From Flavobacterium sp. ZT3R18 (lineage in GTDB: Bacteria; Bacteroidota; Bacteroidia; Flavobacteriales; Flavobacteriaceae): DNA of 64,000 nt. How positions within the stretch are numbered: position 1 is the first letter of the stretch; the number at the start of each line of letters is the position of its first letter. This document shows, one piece after another, positions 35,130 through 44,874 of this stretch. Under the pieces are notes generated by a model. It was given only the letters and a program-made list of their open reading frames with translations, was not told the DNA's origin and did no database searches. The stretch lies in contig NZ_VJZS01000008.1 in assembly GCF_007097385.1 (NCBI RefSeq), positions 1-64,000 of the forward strand, read 5' to 3'. Both the position numbers and the translations under genes were made by a program.

Positions 35130-35834
35130 ATGATAAAAATTAAAAATCTTTCAAGAGTGTTCAGAACAGAAGAAGTAGAAACCATGGCATTGAGTGAAAT
35201 CTCATTAACCATCAAGCAAGGAGATTTTTTGTCCATTATGGGGCCTTCGGGAAGCGGAAAATCAACTTTGTTGAATATTGTTGGATTACTCGACAGCGCA
35301 TCAGGAGGAAGTTATCAATTGCTGAATCAGGAAATGATTGGATTGAAAGAAAAAGAAAAGTCGAAAGCGAGAAAAGAAAATATTGGTTTTATTTTTCAGA
35401 ATTTCAATTTGATTGACGAATTATCAGTTTATGACAATATTGAATTGCCGTTGATTTACAACAACGTTTCTTTGGGTGAAAGAAAGAAAAAGGTAGAGGA
35501 AATCGCTGATAAATTAGGGATTTCACACCGATTAAAACATTATCCGCAGCAACTTTCTGGAGGACAGCAACAACGTGTGGCAGTAGCAAGAGCATTAATC
35601 AACGACCCGAAAATCATCCTTGCCGATGAACCTACTGGAAATCTGGATAGTAAAAACGGAAATGAAGTAATGGAATTACTGACTGATTTGCATACCAATG
35701 GTGCAACAATATTAATGGTAACCCATTCTGATTATGATGCGTCTTTTTCGCAAAAAACCATTTTGATGAAAGATGGAGTTGTACTTTCAGAAAAAATGAA
35801 TAGTCGTAATGTTGATGTGCTGATAAGCCAATAA
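35130..35834 (+). CDS. ABC transporter ATP-binding protein (LolD/MacB type)
   Basis: This is a 234-residue ATPase with Walker A GPSGSGKST (38-46), Q-loop region FIFQNFNLIDELSVYDN, signature LSGGQQQRVAVARAL (from 142), Walker B ILADEPTGNLD (Asp166, Glu167) and switch His in MVTHSD. The family energises FtsX-type permeases that move peptides, lipoproteins or drugs across the envelope by mechanotransmission instead of direct transport. It is the ATPase for the two permeases that follow, 13 nt away. Confidence 0.95.
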   Translation: MIKIKNLSRVFRTEEVETMALSEISLTIKQGDFLSIMGPSGSGKSTLLNIVGLLDSASGGSYQLLNQEMIGLKEKEKSKARKENIGFIFQNFNLIDELSVYDNIELPLIYNNVSLGERKKKVEEIADKLGISHRLKHYPQQLSGGQQQRVAVARALINDPKIILADEPTGNLDSKNGNEVMELLTDLHTNGATILMVTHSDYDASFSQKTILMKDGVVLSEKMNSRNVDVLISQ

Positions 35835-35847
35835 TTTCAAAATAACC

Positions 35848-38271
35848 ATGCTAAAAAATTGGACAAATATATTTTTATACCACATCAAAAATAACAAGCT
35901 TTTTACGGCTTTGAATGTTTTGGGATTGAGTATTGGTATCGCGGGATTGGTTTTTGCTTTGCTGTATTGGAATGATGAACAGAGTTATGATGCTTGGAAC
36001 CCTAATAAAGAAAAAGTCTTTTTATTAGTCAATCAAATGGATGAAAGTACTTTTTGGACTTCAACTTCGGCTCCAATAGGTTCTAATTTAATAAAAAAAT
36101 CAAATGAAGTTGCATCCTATTGTTATATCAGTGGAGATTATAATAAAGATATAATCCGATATAAAAATAGTAAAAAGCAATTCGAAAAAATATTGATAGC
36201 TCAGGATAATTTCTTTGATTTTTTTCCTTTTGAGTTTGTTGAAGGCAATCAAAATACGGCATTACCGGACGAGAATAGTATCTGTTTGTCCCAAGAAACA
36301 GCTATGCAACTTTTTGGTAATGATAAGGCTTTGGGTAAAGAGGTGGTTTTTGAAAACAAAAAACTGGTTGTAAGAGGCGTTTATAAATTGGATAAAAAAT
36401 CATCGTACAATCCTTCTTGTGTTGTTGATTTTATGGGTTTTAGAATAAAAAAGTGTATTGAAGAATGGGGAAACTTTCAATTTGTGTTATTAATTAAAGC
36501 AAAAAGTGCTAGTGCTAAAGAATCTATTGCGAAAACTTTAGAACAATTGTATTATGATAACATCACGGTTCGTATTGCAAAAGAACAAGGAATCAGCCCC
36601 GAAGAATTTATTAAAAAATTTGGAGCGGTAAAACCTTGTTTGGAACCTTTATCAGATGTTCGTTTGCATACAAAAACAAATGGTTTAGCTGAGGGTAAAG
36701 GCAATTATCAATTTCTGATGATAATGCTTGGTTTGTCTATTTTAATTTTAATACTCTCTATTGTAAATTATGTCAATTTGGCTACTGCCAATGCCATAAA
36801 ACGCGCCAAAGAAGTAGGTGTTCGTAAAGTTATTGGAGCATCAAAAGCCAATATTATTCAGCAATTTATTTTTGAAACAATAATAATTTCGTTGTTTTCC
36901 ATTTTACTTTCTCTTGTTATTGTAGAGCTATCATTACCTTATTATAACGAGTTTTTAGAGAAAAATATAATTATACAAGGAAGTCAATTTTACTTGCAAC
37001 TAATTGCGATATTTATAATTACGGTTAGTATTGCAGGGATTTTTCCAGCAATTTATGTTTCCAATTTTGAAACTTTGAATGTGCTAAAAGGCAATTTTGG
37101 ACGAAGCAAAAGCGGGGTTTGGCTGCGTAATGGAATGCTGATATTTCAATTTGCAATTGCTACTTTCTTTATTATTGGCTCTTATATTGTTTACCAACAA
37201 ATAGATTATATGAGTACAAAAGATTTAGGTTTTAAAGCCAACCAAATTTTAAATATATCGTATCGAAATGTATATGGAGAACAAATATCAGACAAGTTTA
37301 GATTTGATCGTTATACGACAATCAAAAATGAATTATTAAAAATAAAAGGAGTAAAACAAGTTGCAGGCGGTGCTTTTGTGTTTGGTATTGGTGCACGATC
37401 AACAATATCGTATCATTATAAAGATATAAATATAGATGGGAATAATATCCCTATCGATTTTGGAATGCTTGAAATGATGCAAATCAAAATGGCAAAAGGA
37501 AGATACCTAAATCCAAAATTTGCTCAAGATACCATTAACAACATGCTAATTAATGAAACGGCATTGAAAATGTTAAAAGAAAAAAATCCAATAGGCAAAA
37601 AAGTAAATTGGGATGGAAAAGAAGTAATTATTGTTGGTGTTGTTAAAGATTTCAATTTAGGTAATCCAAGTGAAGCAATTAGGCCCATGTCCTTTTTTCA
37701 TTTTAAAACAATTCCTTGGTTTACAGGTGGTTTAAATAATATTTATGTTGAAGCAAATCCGGAGACTATGTCGCAAACTCTTGCCGATATTGAGAGATTT
37801 TGGTTAAAAAAGGTGGACCCGGATTATCCATTCGCTTATGATTTTGTGGATAAGGATTACAAAAGATCGTATAGTAGTTATGTAAAACAAAAAAACCTGT
37901 TTTCAGTACTAAATATTGTGGTTATTCTGATTGCCTTGTTCGGATTATTTGCCTTAGCAACCTATTCGATACAAAGGCGAATGAAAGAAATCGCTATCCG
38001 AAAAACCCTTGGTGCCGAAACCAATGTTTTACTAAAAGAATTATCCAAGCAATATATTGTTTTCTGTGTAATTGGATTTCTGATGGCGGTATTCCCAGTG
38101 TATTATTTACTCTACAAATGGCTCGAGAACTTTGCCTTTAGAATTGATATTTCGATCTATCCATTTCTAATCGGATTTGTTGCCTTACTGTCATTAACGT
38201 TAGTTGTAGTGCTTTCAAGAGCCTATCAAGCCACAAGAGTAGACGTTTTGAAATATTTAAAATACGAATAA
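35848..38271 (+). CDS. ABC permease, MacB/FtsX family, copy 1
   Basis: This 807-residue protein is a double-length FtsX-type permease. An N-terminal membrane helix (about 20-42) is followed by a periplasmic MacB-type domain, then membrane helices around 290-315, 340-365, 380-405 and 425-445. A second periplasmic domain follows, and three final helices lie near 685-710, 730-755 and 770-795, with the FtsX cytoplasmic motif RRMKEIAIRKTLGA. The substrate is unknown. It is the first of two tandem paralogues; the next begins 2 nt after its stop. Confidence 0.9.
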   Translation: MLKNWTNIFLYHIKNNKLFTALNVLGLSIGIAGLVFALLYWNDEQSYDAWNPNKEKVFLLVNQMDESTFWTSTSAPIGSNLIKKSNEVASYCYISGDYNKDIIRYKNSKKQFEKILIAQDNFFDFFPFEFVEGNQNTALPDENSICLSQETAMQLFGNDKALGKEVVFENKKLVVRGVYKLDKKSSYNPSCVVDFMGFRIKKCIEEWGNFQFVLLIKAKSASAKESIAKTLEQLYYDNITVRIAKEQGISPEEFIKKFGAVKPCLEPLSDVRLHTKTNGLAEGKGNYQFLMIMLGLSILILILSIVNYVNLATANAIKRAKEVGVRKVIGASKANIIQQFIFETIIISLFSILLSLVIVELSLPYYNEFLEKNIIIQGSQFYLQLIAIFIITVSIAGIFPAIYVSNFETLNVLKGNFGRSKSGVWLRNGMLIFQFAIATFFIIGSYIVYQQIDYMSTKDLGFKANQILNISYRNVYGEQISDKFRFDRYTTIKNELLKIKGVKQVAGGAFVFGIGARSTISYHYKDINIDGNNIPIDFGMLEMMQIKMAKGRYLNPKFAQDTINNMLINETALKMLKEKNPIGKKVNWDGKEVIIVGVVKDFNLGNPSEAIRPMSFFHFKTIPWFTGGLNNIYVEANPETMSQTLADIERFWLKKVDPDYPFAYDFVDKDYKRSYSSYVKQKNLFSVLNIVVILIALFGLFALATYSIQRRMKEIAIRKTLGAETNVLLKELSKQYIVFCVIGFLMAVFPVYYLLYKWLENFAFRIDISIYPFLIGFVALLSLTLVVVLSRAYQATRVDVLKYLKYE

Positions 38272-38273
38272 CC

Positions 38274-40709
38274 ATGCTAAAAAATTGGACAACTATATTT
38301 TTATACCACATCAAAAACAACAAGCTTTTTACGGCTTTGAATGTGTTGGGCTTGAGTATTGGTATTGCGGGATTGATTTTCGCCTTGCTGTATTGGAATG
38401 ATGAACAGAGTTATAACGAATGGAATCTGAATAAGGATAATGTTTTTCAAGCTATAAGTAAATTTGGCCCAAAGGATTATTGGGCTAGTAATGTTGCTCC
38501 TTTGGAAGAATATTTAAAGACAGATTTTAAAGAAATTGAGTCTCATTGTTATTTTGATAATTGGTATTCTGAGGAAATTATTCGGTACAATAGCAAAAAA
38601 GGAATCTTTAAAATCACTAATGCACAAAAAACTTTTTTTGAAATGTTTCCGTTTAATTTCATAAAAGGAAATAGAGCAATGGCATTAAAAGACAACGCAA
38701 GTATTGCTATTTCAAGACAAACTGCAATAGAATTATTTGGTAGTGAAGAGGCATTGGGGAAGATAGTCACTTATTCTGAAAAAAAACTGGTTGTTAGAGG
38801 TGTTTATATTATTTCTGGAAAATCATCAATGCAACCAGATGCCGTTGTAAATCTTATAGATAATAGGATTTCTGAAGATAAAGTTAATTGGGGAGGTTTT
38901 TATTATGGATTGTTGTTAAAAATAAAACATCCTAATGAAAAAGATAAAGTAATTAAAAAAATTGAACATTTGATTTATCAGAATCGAGTGGTCAAAGAAG
39001 CAAAAAAAGAGGGGTTGAGCATCGAAGATTGGTCTGAAAAGAATGGAGTAAATGGCTTGAAAATTATTTTAGAACCTTTAAAAAATGCAAGATTACATTC
39101 GGTAGTAGAAGGATTTGCAGAACCTAGGGGTAATTACCAGTTTTTGATGATTATGGTTGGTTTGTCTATTTTAATTTTGATTCTTTCAATCGTAAATTAT
39201 ATCAACCTAGCAACCGCAACAGCAATAAAAAGAGCCAAAGAAGTTGGGGTTAGAAAGGTTATGGGAGCTACAAAATCAAATATAGTGATGCAATTTCTTT
39301 TTGAAACTATTTTAATTACAACATTTTCAATTCTTCTTTCTTTGGTTATTGTTGAGTTATCATTGCCGTATTATAATGATTTTTTAGGAAAAAAATTAAT
39401 TATTTCTGGAAATCAGTTTTACTCATATTTATTTCTGGTTTTTGTCATTACAATTATAGTTGCTGGAATATTCCCCGCTATTTATGTTTCTAATTTTGAA
39501 ACTTTGAAAGTTCTAAAAGGTGATTTTGAAAGAAGCAAAAGCGGTGTTTGGTTGCGCAACGGGATGCTCATCATTCAATTTGCAATAGCCACTTTCTTTA
39601 TTATTGGTTCTTATATTGTGTATCAACAAGTAAAATTTATTAGCACAAAAGATTTAGGATTCAAAGGCGAGCAAATACTTTCTATAGCTTACAGGAATGA
39701 CTACAACTGGAAAGAAGAAGGGTATAAGCAAAAATTGCACAACAGATACAACATGATAAAGCAGGAGATTATCAAAATTAAGGGTGTAGAGCAATTATCC
39801 ACGGGTGCTTTTAGTTTTGGCTCTGAGAACGGTTCTACTTCCGTATTTGCATACAAAAACAACAAAAATATTTCAGCAAGAAATATGGGTGTCGATTTTG
39901 GGATGTTAGAAATGATGCAAATTAAAATTAAAGAGGGTAGATTTCTATCCGAAAAATTGGCTTCGGACACTATAAATTCAATGTTAGTAAATGAAACGGC
40001 TTTGAAAATGATGAACGAAAAATATCCTATCGGGAAAGTAGTAGATTGGAATGAACACAAATTCAAAATTGTTGGAGTTGTTAAAGATTTTAATTTATTT
40101 GGACCACAAGAAAAAATTCCTCCCATGGTATTTTTTCACTTCAAAACTGTGGATTGGATGCTTCAAAACGTGAGCAAAATCCATGTCAAAATAAATTCAG
40201 AAGACTCACAACAAACTATTGCTGAAATCGAAAAGTTTTGGATCAAAAACGTGGATGCCGAAAACCCTTTTAGCTATGATTTCGTAGATAAAGAATATGC
40301 CAGAACGTATGAATCTTACGTAAAACAAAAGAACCTCTTTTCATTGCTGAATGTGGTTGTGATAATTATAGCGCTTTTCGGTCTGTTCGCTTTGGCCTCT
40401 TATTCGATACAAAGACGGATGAAAGAAATTGCCATCAGGAAAACCCTTGGTGCAGAAACCAATGTTTTGTTGAGAGAATTATCCAAACAGTACATTTTGT
40501 ATTGCATAATCGGTTTTTTAACAGCCTTGTTTCCGGTGTATTATTTATTGAACAAATGGCTGGAAAATTTTGCCTTTAGGATAGACATCACCGTATTACC
40601 TTTCGTTTTTGGTTTCGTGTTGTTATTGGTTTTAACATTGATAATTGTGCTATCAAGAGCCTATCATGCAACGAAAACTGACGTTTTGAAATATTTGAAA
40701 TATGAATAA
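38274..40709 (+). CDS. ABC permease, MacB/FtsX family, copy 2
   Basis: This is an 811-residue paralogue of the preceding gene with the same two-FtsX-domain layout. The first ~46 residues (from MLKNWTTIFLYHIKNNKLF) and the C-terminal third are nearly identical to copy 1, while the first periplasmic domain (about 50-260) is clearly diverged. This suggests duplication followed by divergence of the substrate-facing part, with the ends kept alike by function or gene conversion. The pair may act as a heterodimer with one shared ATPase. The last codons overlap the TolC-like gene by 8 nt. Confidence 0.9.
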   Translation: MLKNWTTIFLYHIKNNKLFTALNVLGLSIGIAGLIFALLYWNDEQSYNEWNLNKDNVFQAISKFGPKDYWASNVAPLEEYLKTDFKEIESHCYFDNWYSEEIIRYNSKKGIFKITNAQKTFFEMFPFNFIKGNRAMALKDNASIAISRQTAIELFGSEEALGKIVTYSEKKLVVRGVYIISGKSSMQPDAVVNLIDNRISEDKVNWGGFYYGLLLKIKHPNEKDKVIKKIEHLIYQNRVVKEAKKEGLSIEDWSEKNGVNGLKIILEPLKNARLHSVVEGFAEPRGNYQFLMIMVGLSILILILSIVNYINLATATAIKRAKEVGVRKVMGATKSNIVMQFLFETILITTFSILLSLVIVELSLPYYNDFLGKKLIISGNQFYSYLFLVFVITIIVAGIFPAIYVSNFETLKVLKGDFERSKSGVWLRNGMLIIQFAIATFFIIGSYIVYQQVKFISTKDLGFKGEQILSIAYRNDYNWKEEGYKQKLHNRYNMIKQEIIKIKGVEQLSTGAFSFGSENGSTSVFAYKNNKNISARNMGVDFGMLEMMQIKIKEGRFLSEKLASDTINSMLVNETALKMMNEKYPIGKVVDWNEHKFKIVGVVKDFNLFGPQEKIPPMVFFHFKTVDWMLQNVSKIHVKINSEDSQQTIAEIEKFWIKNVDAENPFSYDFVDKEYARTYESYVKQKNLFSLLNVVVIIIALFGLFALASYSIQRRMKEIAIRKTLGAETNVLLRELSKQYILYCIIGFLTALFPVYYLLNKWLENFAFRIDITVLPFVFGFVLLLVLTLIIVLSRAYHATKTDVLKYLKYE

Positions 40710-42006
40710 TAAAATCGTTTTAACAGCAGTCTTTATACTATTTTGTGCTTTTGCTAGCGGCCAGGAAAATCCCTGGTCCCTTACAAAATGCATGGATATG
40801 GCTTTGCAGAATAATACCGAAATAAAAATTAGACAGCTGCAAATAAAAAGAACACAGCAATCACAGAATTCCGTTTTAAACCGAATGTTGCCTGTTGTCA
40901 ATTTATACGGAGAACAAGGTTATAATTTTGGTTCAAGTATTGACCCTTCGACAAACGGAAGGGTAAGTTCTAATATTCAAAACGATAATTTCAATCTTAA
41001 TGCCAGAACGAATCTGATTGATTTTAGTGCTTTTGCAAATGCCAAAAAAGATAAAATCAATATTGAACTCGCCAAAGCGGAGAAGGAAGTTATAGAAAAC
41101 GAATATAAATTGCAGATTCTGGAAAGCTATTATCAGGCACTTTATACTCAGGAGTTATTGAAAATTCAAAAAGAGCAACTCAAGCAAGCTGTTTTCAACT
41201 TAGACAGAGTAACCAAAGAAGTCACCATTGGGAGTAAGCCCCAAAGCGATTTGTATGACATGCAATTGAGCTTTTCGGAGGAAGAAAATCGTAATCTAGA
41301 AACCGAACAGCTGTGTGGAATAAAAAAAACGCAATTGTTCCAGTTGATGAATGTGATGGATGTTGCAACCGATGAAGTGGTATTAGAACCTTATTTGAAT
41401 GACAGAACAACGGAAGACTTAGAAAATGGGCTATACAATCCGAAAATAAAATTGGCCGAACTGAATCATCAAAGCAGTTTGAAAGCGATAGGCTTGGAAA
41501 GAGCCAGTAATTTGCCCACACTGTCCGCCTATTATGGGTTTTCGACTTTTTATTATAAAACGTTAAATCAGGAAAATGCAAACACAGTTAGTTTCAAGAA
41601 TCAATTAGAGGACAATAAAAGCCAACAAATTGGCATGCAGTTGAACGTTCCTGTTTTTAATGGTTTTCGAAACAACAAAAAAATTGACGCATCGAAAATA
41701 GAAAGTGAAAAGGCGAAACTGTCCATAGAAAAAGAAAAACAAGAATTGGACAAGCAAGTCGTATTAGAAGAACAAAACAAAAAGAATTATTTGCAGCTTC
41801 AGCATAAATTGACGGAGAAACAAGGGTATGCCAAAGCTTCTCTAGCCACTACACAAGCTAAATTCACAAGCGGAAAAGTGGAAGCCATTTTATATTCTGC
41901 GGTAAAAAATCAATTGCTGTCGGCACAATATGAGGTGTTGAAAAATAATCTTCAACTGCAATATATTGGACTGAAAATAAATCTGTTGAAAAAGGATAGT
42001 TTGTAA
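40702..42006 (+). CDS. TolC-family outer-membrane efflux protein
   Basis: This is a 434-residue exported protein with signal MNNKIVLTAVFILFCAFASG. The sequence has the duplicated TolC pattern: long amphipathic helices (about 40-75, 95-165, 175-225, 235-265 and 330-430) alternating with short barrel strands (LPVVNLYGEQGYNFGSS, LPTLSAYYGFSTFYYKT). It completes a tripartite exporter with the adaptor and the ABC proteins. Start and preceding stop overlap (ATGAATAATAA), so it is translationally coupled to permease copy 2. Confidence 0.9.
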   Translation: MNNKIVLTAVFILFCAFASGQENPWSLTKCMDMALQNNTEIKIRQLQIKRTQQSQNSVLNRMLPVVNLYGEQGYNFGSSIDPSTNGRVSSNIQNDNFNLNARTNLIDFSAFANAKKDKINIELAKAEKEVIENEYKLQILESYYQALYTQELLKIQKEQLKQAVFNLDRVTKEVTIGSKPQSDLYDMQLSFSEEENRNLETEQLCGIKKTQLFQLMNVMDVATDEVVLEPYLNDRTTEDLENGLYNPKIKLAELNHQSSLKAIGLERASNLPTLSAYYGFSTFYYKTLNQENANTVSFKNQLEDNKSQQIGMQLNVPVFNGFRNNKKIDASKIESEKAKLSIEKEKQELDKQVVLEEQNKKNYLQLQHKLTEKQGYAKASLATTQAKFTSGKVEAILYSAVKNQLLSAQYEVLKNNLQLQYIGLKINLLKKDSL

Positions 42007-42013
42007 CGACATT

Positions 42014-42053
42014 GCAAAAAAAAACTCCATTAGAAATAATGAAGTTTTTTTGC
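42014..42053. terminator. Bidirectional terminator
   Basis: GC + A-run + CTCCATTA pairs with TAATGAAG + T-run + GC around a GAAA tetraloop with one C/A mismatch. The stem has A-tract and T-tract on opposite sides, so it serves both strands. It lies between the convergent TolC-like (+) and GH3 (-) genes. Confidence 0.8.
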
Positions 42054-42066
42054 TTTATCTTTTCTG

Positions 42067-44226
42067 CTATTTCACTTGAATGCTTAAAGAATCTACAATA
42101 TTTTTAGAAGAAGTACCTAAATGAAGTACAAATTCACCCGATTCTACTTTCCAACCAGAAGTTTTCTCATCATAAAAAGCTAAATCCTTTACTTTCACTT
42201 TAAGTTCTACCGTTTTTTCTTCGCCAGATTTCAAGAACACTTTTTGAAATGCTTTTAATTCCTTTTTAGGTCTCATAACAGAACACTCAGGTTGGCTTGT
42301 ATACAATTGAACTACCTCAGCACCATCTGATTTCCCACTGTTTTTGATGGTACATTTTACGACAATAGTGTCATTTTGATTGAATTCTTTTTTATCGGTA
42401 GAAGCATTTGCTATATCGAAATTAGTATAGGATAAACCGAATCCAAACGGGTAAAGCGGCTCTATTCCTTTAGTATCAAACCATCTGTAACCCACAAAAA
42501 TGTCTTCCTCATAATTTACTTTTAAGTTTCTACCCGGATAATTACCCAATGCATGATCTGGCATTTGGTTTATTGAAACCGGTAAAGTAATTGGTAATTT
42601 TCCAGAAGGAAATTCTTTGCCACTTAATACATCAACAACTGCGTTTCCAGCTTCCATTCCGCCATACCAAGCCCAAACTATAGCAGGAACTCGACTTTGA
42701 ATACCTGACAATTCTAATGGAGAACCTGCAATAATTACAACAATAGTTTTAGGATTAGCTTTAGCAACTTCTTGAATCAATGTTTCTTGACCATATGGCA
42801 AACGCATGTGAATTCTATCAAATGACTCCGTATCAAAATCATGGTTTAATCCTGCAAAAACAATCGCCACATCCGATTTTTTAGCTTGTACTACTGCTTC
42901 ATCAATTAATTTCCAATCTACAAAATCAGAATTTAATTGCCCTTTATTACTCCCTTCTCCAGGAGAGGATTGTTTATTATACCCTTGTGCAAAATTAATC
43001 TGCAATTGTTTTCCGTATTTTGAGGTAATAGCTTCCAATGGAGTAATTTCATACAAAGGTTTTATTTCGGAACTTAATCCACCACTACAATGTTTGCGAG
43101 TGGCATTATCTCCTATTACTGCAACCGATTTTAAGGAATTTATTTGAAGAGGTAATACTTTGTTTTTATTTTTTAAAAGCACAATAGATTCAACCGCAGA
43201 TTGGTACGCTACTTGTTGGTGTTCTTTTGTATTTACACTTCCTTTCTCTCTATTTTTAGGGTCTAATACTTTAGTTTTAATCATAACCCTTAGAATATTA
43301 GCTGCTTTTTCATCAACTAAACTTTCTTTTATTCGCCCTTCCTCAACCGCTTTAATTAATGGATTAGCAAAATACCATTCATTATAATCAATTTTTTCAG
43401 TGCCCATTTCCAGATCAAGACCTGCCAAAGCCGCTTTATCCGTACTATGAACTGCATTCCAATCCGACATATAAACACCATTAAATTTATATAAATCACG
43501 TAAAATAGTACGTCCTAAAAACATATTCTCTGTACAATATTCTCCACGAAATTTATTATAAGCTCCCATAACCGTTAATACATGGGCATCCATAACTGCA
43601 GCTTTAAACCCAGGCAAATAAATCTCTTGCAAGGCTCGGTCACTCATAGTCACATCTATAGCAAAACGATTGTCCTCTTGATTATTTGCTGCATAATGTT
43701 TTACACTAGCCGCAACATCTTTGCTTTGCAAGGCATTGATATAATTAACAGCAAATTGAGCGATCAAGTAGGGATCTTCACTTAAATATTCAAAATTCCT
43801 ACCGCAAAGAGGACTTCGAATAATATTAATTCCTGGGCCAAGTAAAACATCTTTTTTACGAAAACGAGCCTCTTCACCCAATACATATCCTCTTTTGGAA
43901 GCCAAATCTAAATTCCAAGTTGCAGCCATTGCTGTTCCGGGAGGAAAACAAGTTACTGCATCATCCGTTAGTCCGGCATAATTCCAGTTGTCTCTATTCA
44001 TTTCAGCTCTAACTCCATGAGGACCATCAGACAAAGCCCATTCAGGTATACCCAATCTTTTTATTTCAGAAACATAAAATTTGGAGTTACCGTGCAGCAA
44101 GCTGACTTTTTCTTTCAAAGTCATTTTTTTAATCAATCCTTGAATTCTTTTTTCTGTTGCAACATCCGTCTGCGAAAATGCAGCCGAGCAAATTAACAAT
44201 ACCATAAAGACTGTAGTTTTTTTCAT
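42067..44226 (-). CDS. Glycoside hydrolase family 3 beta-glucosidase
   Basis: This is a 719-residue exported enzyme (signal MKKTTVFMVLLICSAAFS). The GH3 TIM-barrel domain carries the substrate-binding Lys-His pair (SVKHYA, Lys176-His177) and the nucleophile Asp255 in VYMSDWNAV. An alpha/beta sandwich domain (about 350-560) and a C-terminal fibronectin-III-like domain (about 620-719, DGAEVVQLYTSQPE) follow. It would release glucose from the ends of beta-glucan oligosaccharides in the periplasm. It is the promoter-distal gene of the glucan locus and is separated from the other genes by a decayed GH3 fragment. Confidence 0.9.
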   Translation of the reverse strand: MKKTTVFMVLLICSAAFSQTDVATEKRIQGLIKKMTLKEKVSLLHGNSKFYVSEIKRLGIPEWALSDGPHGVRAEMNRDNWNYAGLTDDAVTCFPPGTAMAATWNLDLASKRGYVLGEEARFRKKDVLLGPGINIIRSPLCGRNFEYLSEDPYLIAQFAVNYINALQSKDVAASVKHYAANNQEDNRFAIDVTMSDRALQEIYLPGFKAAVMDAHVLTVMGAYNKFRGEYCTENMFLGRTILRDLYKFNGVYMSDWNAVHSTDKAALAGLDLEMGTEKIDYNEWYFANPLIKAVEEGRIKESLVDEKAANILRVMIKTKVLDPKNREKGSVNTKEHQQVAYQSAVESIVLLKNKNKVLPLQINSLKSVAVIGDNATRKHCSGGLSSEIKPLYEITPLEAITSKYGKQLQINFAQGYNKQSSPGEGSNKGQLNSDFVDWKLIDEAVVQAKKSDVAIVFAGLNHDFDTESFDRIHMRLPYGQETLIQEVAKANPKTIVVIIAGSPLELSGIQSRVPAIVWAWYGGMEAGNAVVDVLSGKEFPSGKLPITLPVSINQMPDHALGNYPGRNLKVNYEEDIFVGYRWFDTKGIEPLYPFGFGLSYTNFDIANASTDKKEFNQNDTIVVKCTIKNSGKSDGAEVVQLYTSQPECSVMRPKKELKAFQKVFLKSGEEKTVELKVKVKDLAFYDEKTSGWKVESGEFVLHLGTSSKNIVDSLSIQVK

Positions 44227-44316
44227 AATCTCATTATTTAATTGAACTATCTTGTTTTTTGTTTTTAAATTTTACACACTACAATTAGGGTGTAGTAATT
44301 AATTTCTTAGGGCTAA

Positions 44317-44528
44317 CTACTTTACTGCTAATTCAAAACCGTCTCTCAAACAAATGTCAACCGAAGACGAACCAATCATCAAATCAAAATCAGTCGGTTC
44401 TGAGACAAATTTTAATTTATTGTTGTAAAAAGACAATTTTTGGTCGTCAATCGTAAACTGGATTGTCTTAGTCTCTCCACGATTCAATGCTATTTTTTAA
44501 AAATCTTTCCATTTGATTATGGGGAGCA
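44317..44528 (-). pseudogene. GH3 C-terminal fragment with in-frame stop
   Basis: Read on the - strand, this stretch encodes a close copy of the last ~70 residues of the GH3 enzyme at 48990-51209 (KIALNRGETKTIQFTID, KLSFYNN, FDLMIGSSS, then LRDGFEL) and ends in TAG at 44317-44319. The codon that is CAA (Gln) in the intact gene is TAA here (DF*KIALN). The 5' part is absent. It is a leftover of a duplicated GH3 gene. The whole gap 44227-44874 holds nothing else except a possible MITE. Confidence 0.8.
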
Positions 44529-44645
44529 CTTCAATTTTTTCAACTCGTATAGCGTTTGTTTTAGTATTATGTAATTGGTTAGTCTTATCGTTTGTTAAAA
44601 ACGAATAATGCAACGACAATGCTAAAAATATACCTAAGTAAATGT

Positions 44646-44835
44646 TTCAAAATAAAGTGTCTAATTTTTCTCGTTCTTTTATCCTTTTTCTGCGTTAAAA
44701 AATAGTTCAATAGCCCAGCTATTACTTCACTTGTTTTCTATTTTTCATAGGAGTTCAGTGAACTTCGTTTCAAAGATTTTTTGCCTTGAAAAAGAACAAA
44801 ATAACTTCGCCAAATTTCAGACACTTTATTTCAAA
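44646..44835. repeat. MITE-like inverted-repeat element
   Basis: AAATAAAGTGTCT (44650-44662) and AGACACTTTATTT (44819-44831) are perfect 13-bp inverted repeats about 155 nt apart. Similarity extends inward with a few mismatches (TAATTTTTCTCG against TGAAATTTGGCG in the same sense). The interior has no ORF of note. No clear target duplication was seen. The structure fits a small non-autonomous transposon next to a gene remnant, but the evidence is only structural. Confidence 0.4.
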
Positions 44836-44874
44836 ACCTTTACTAACAATCAAAATGTTGAAAAATTTGTTTAT

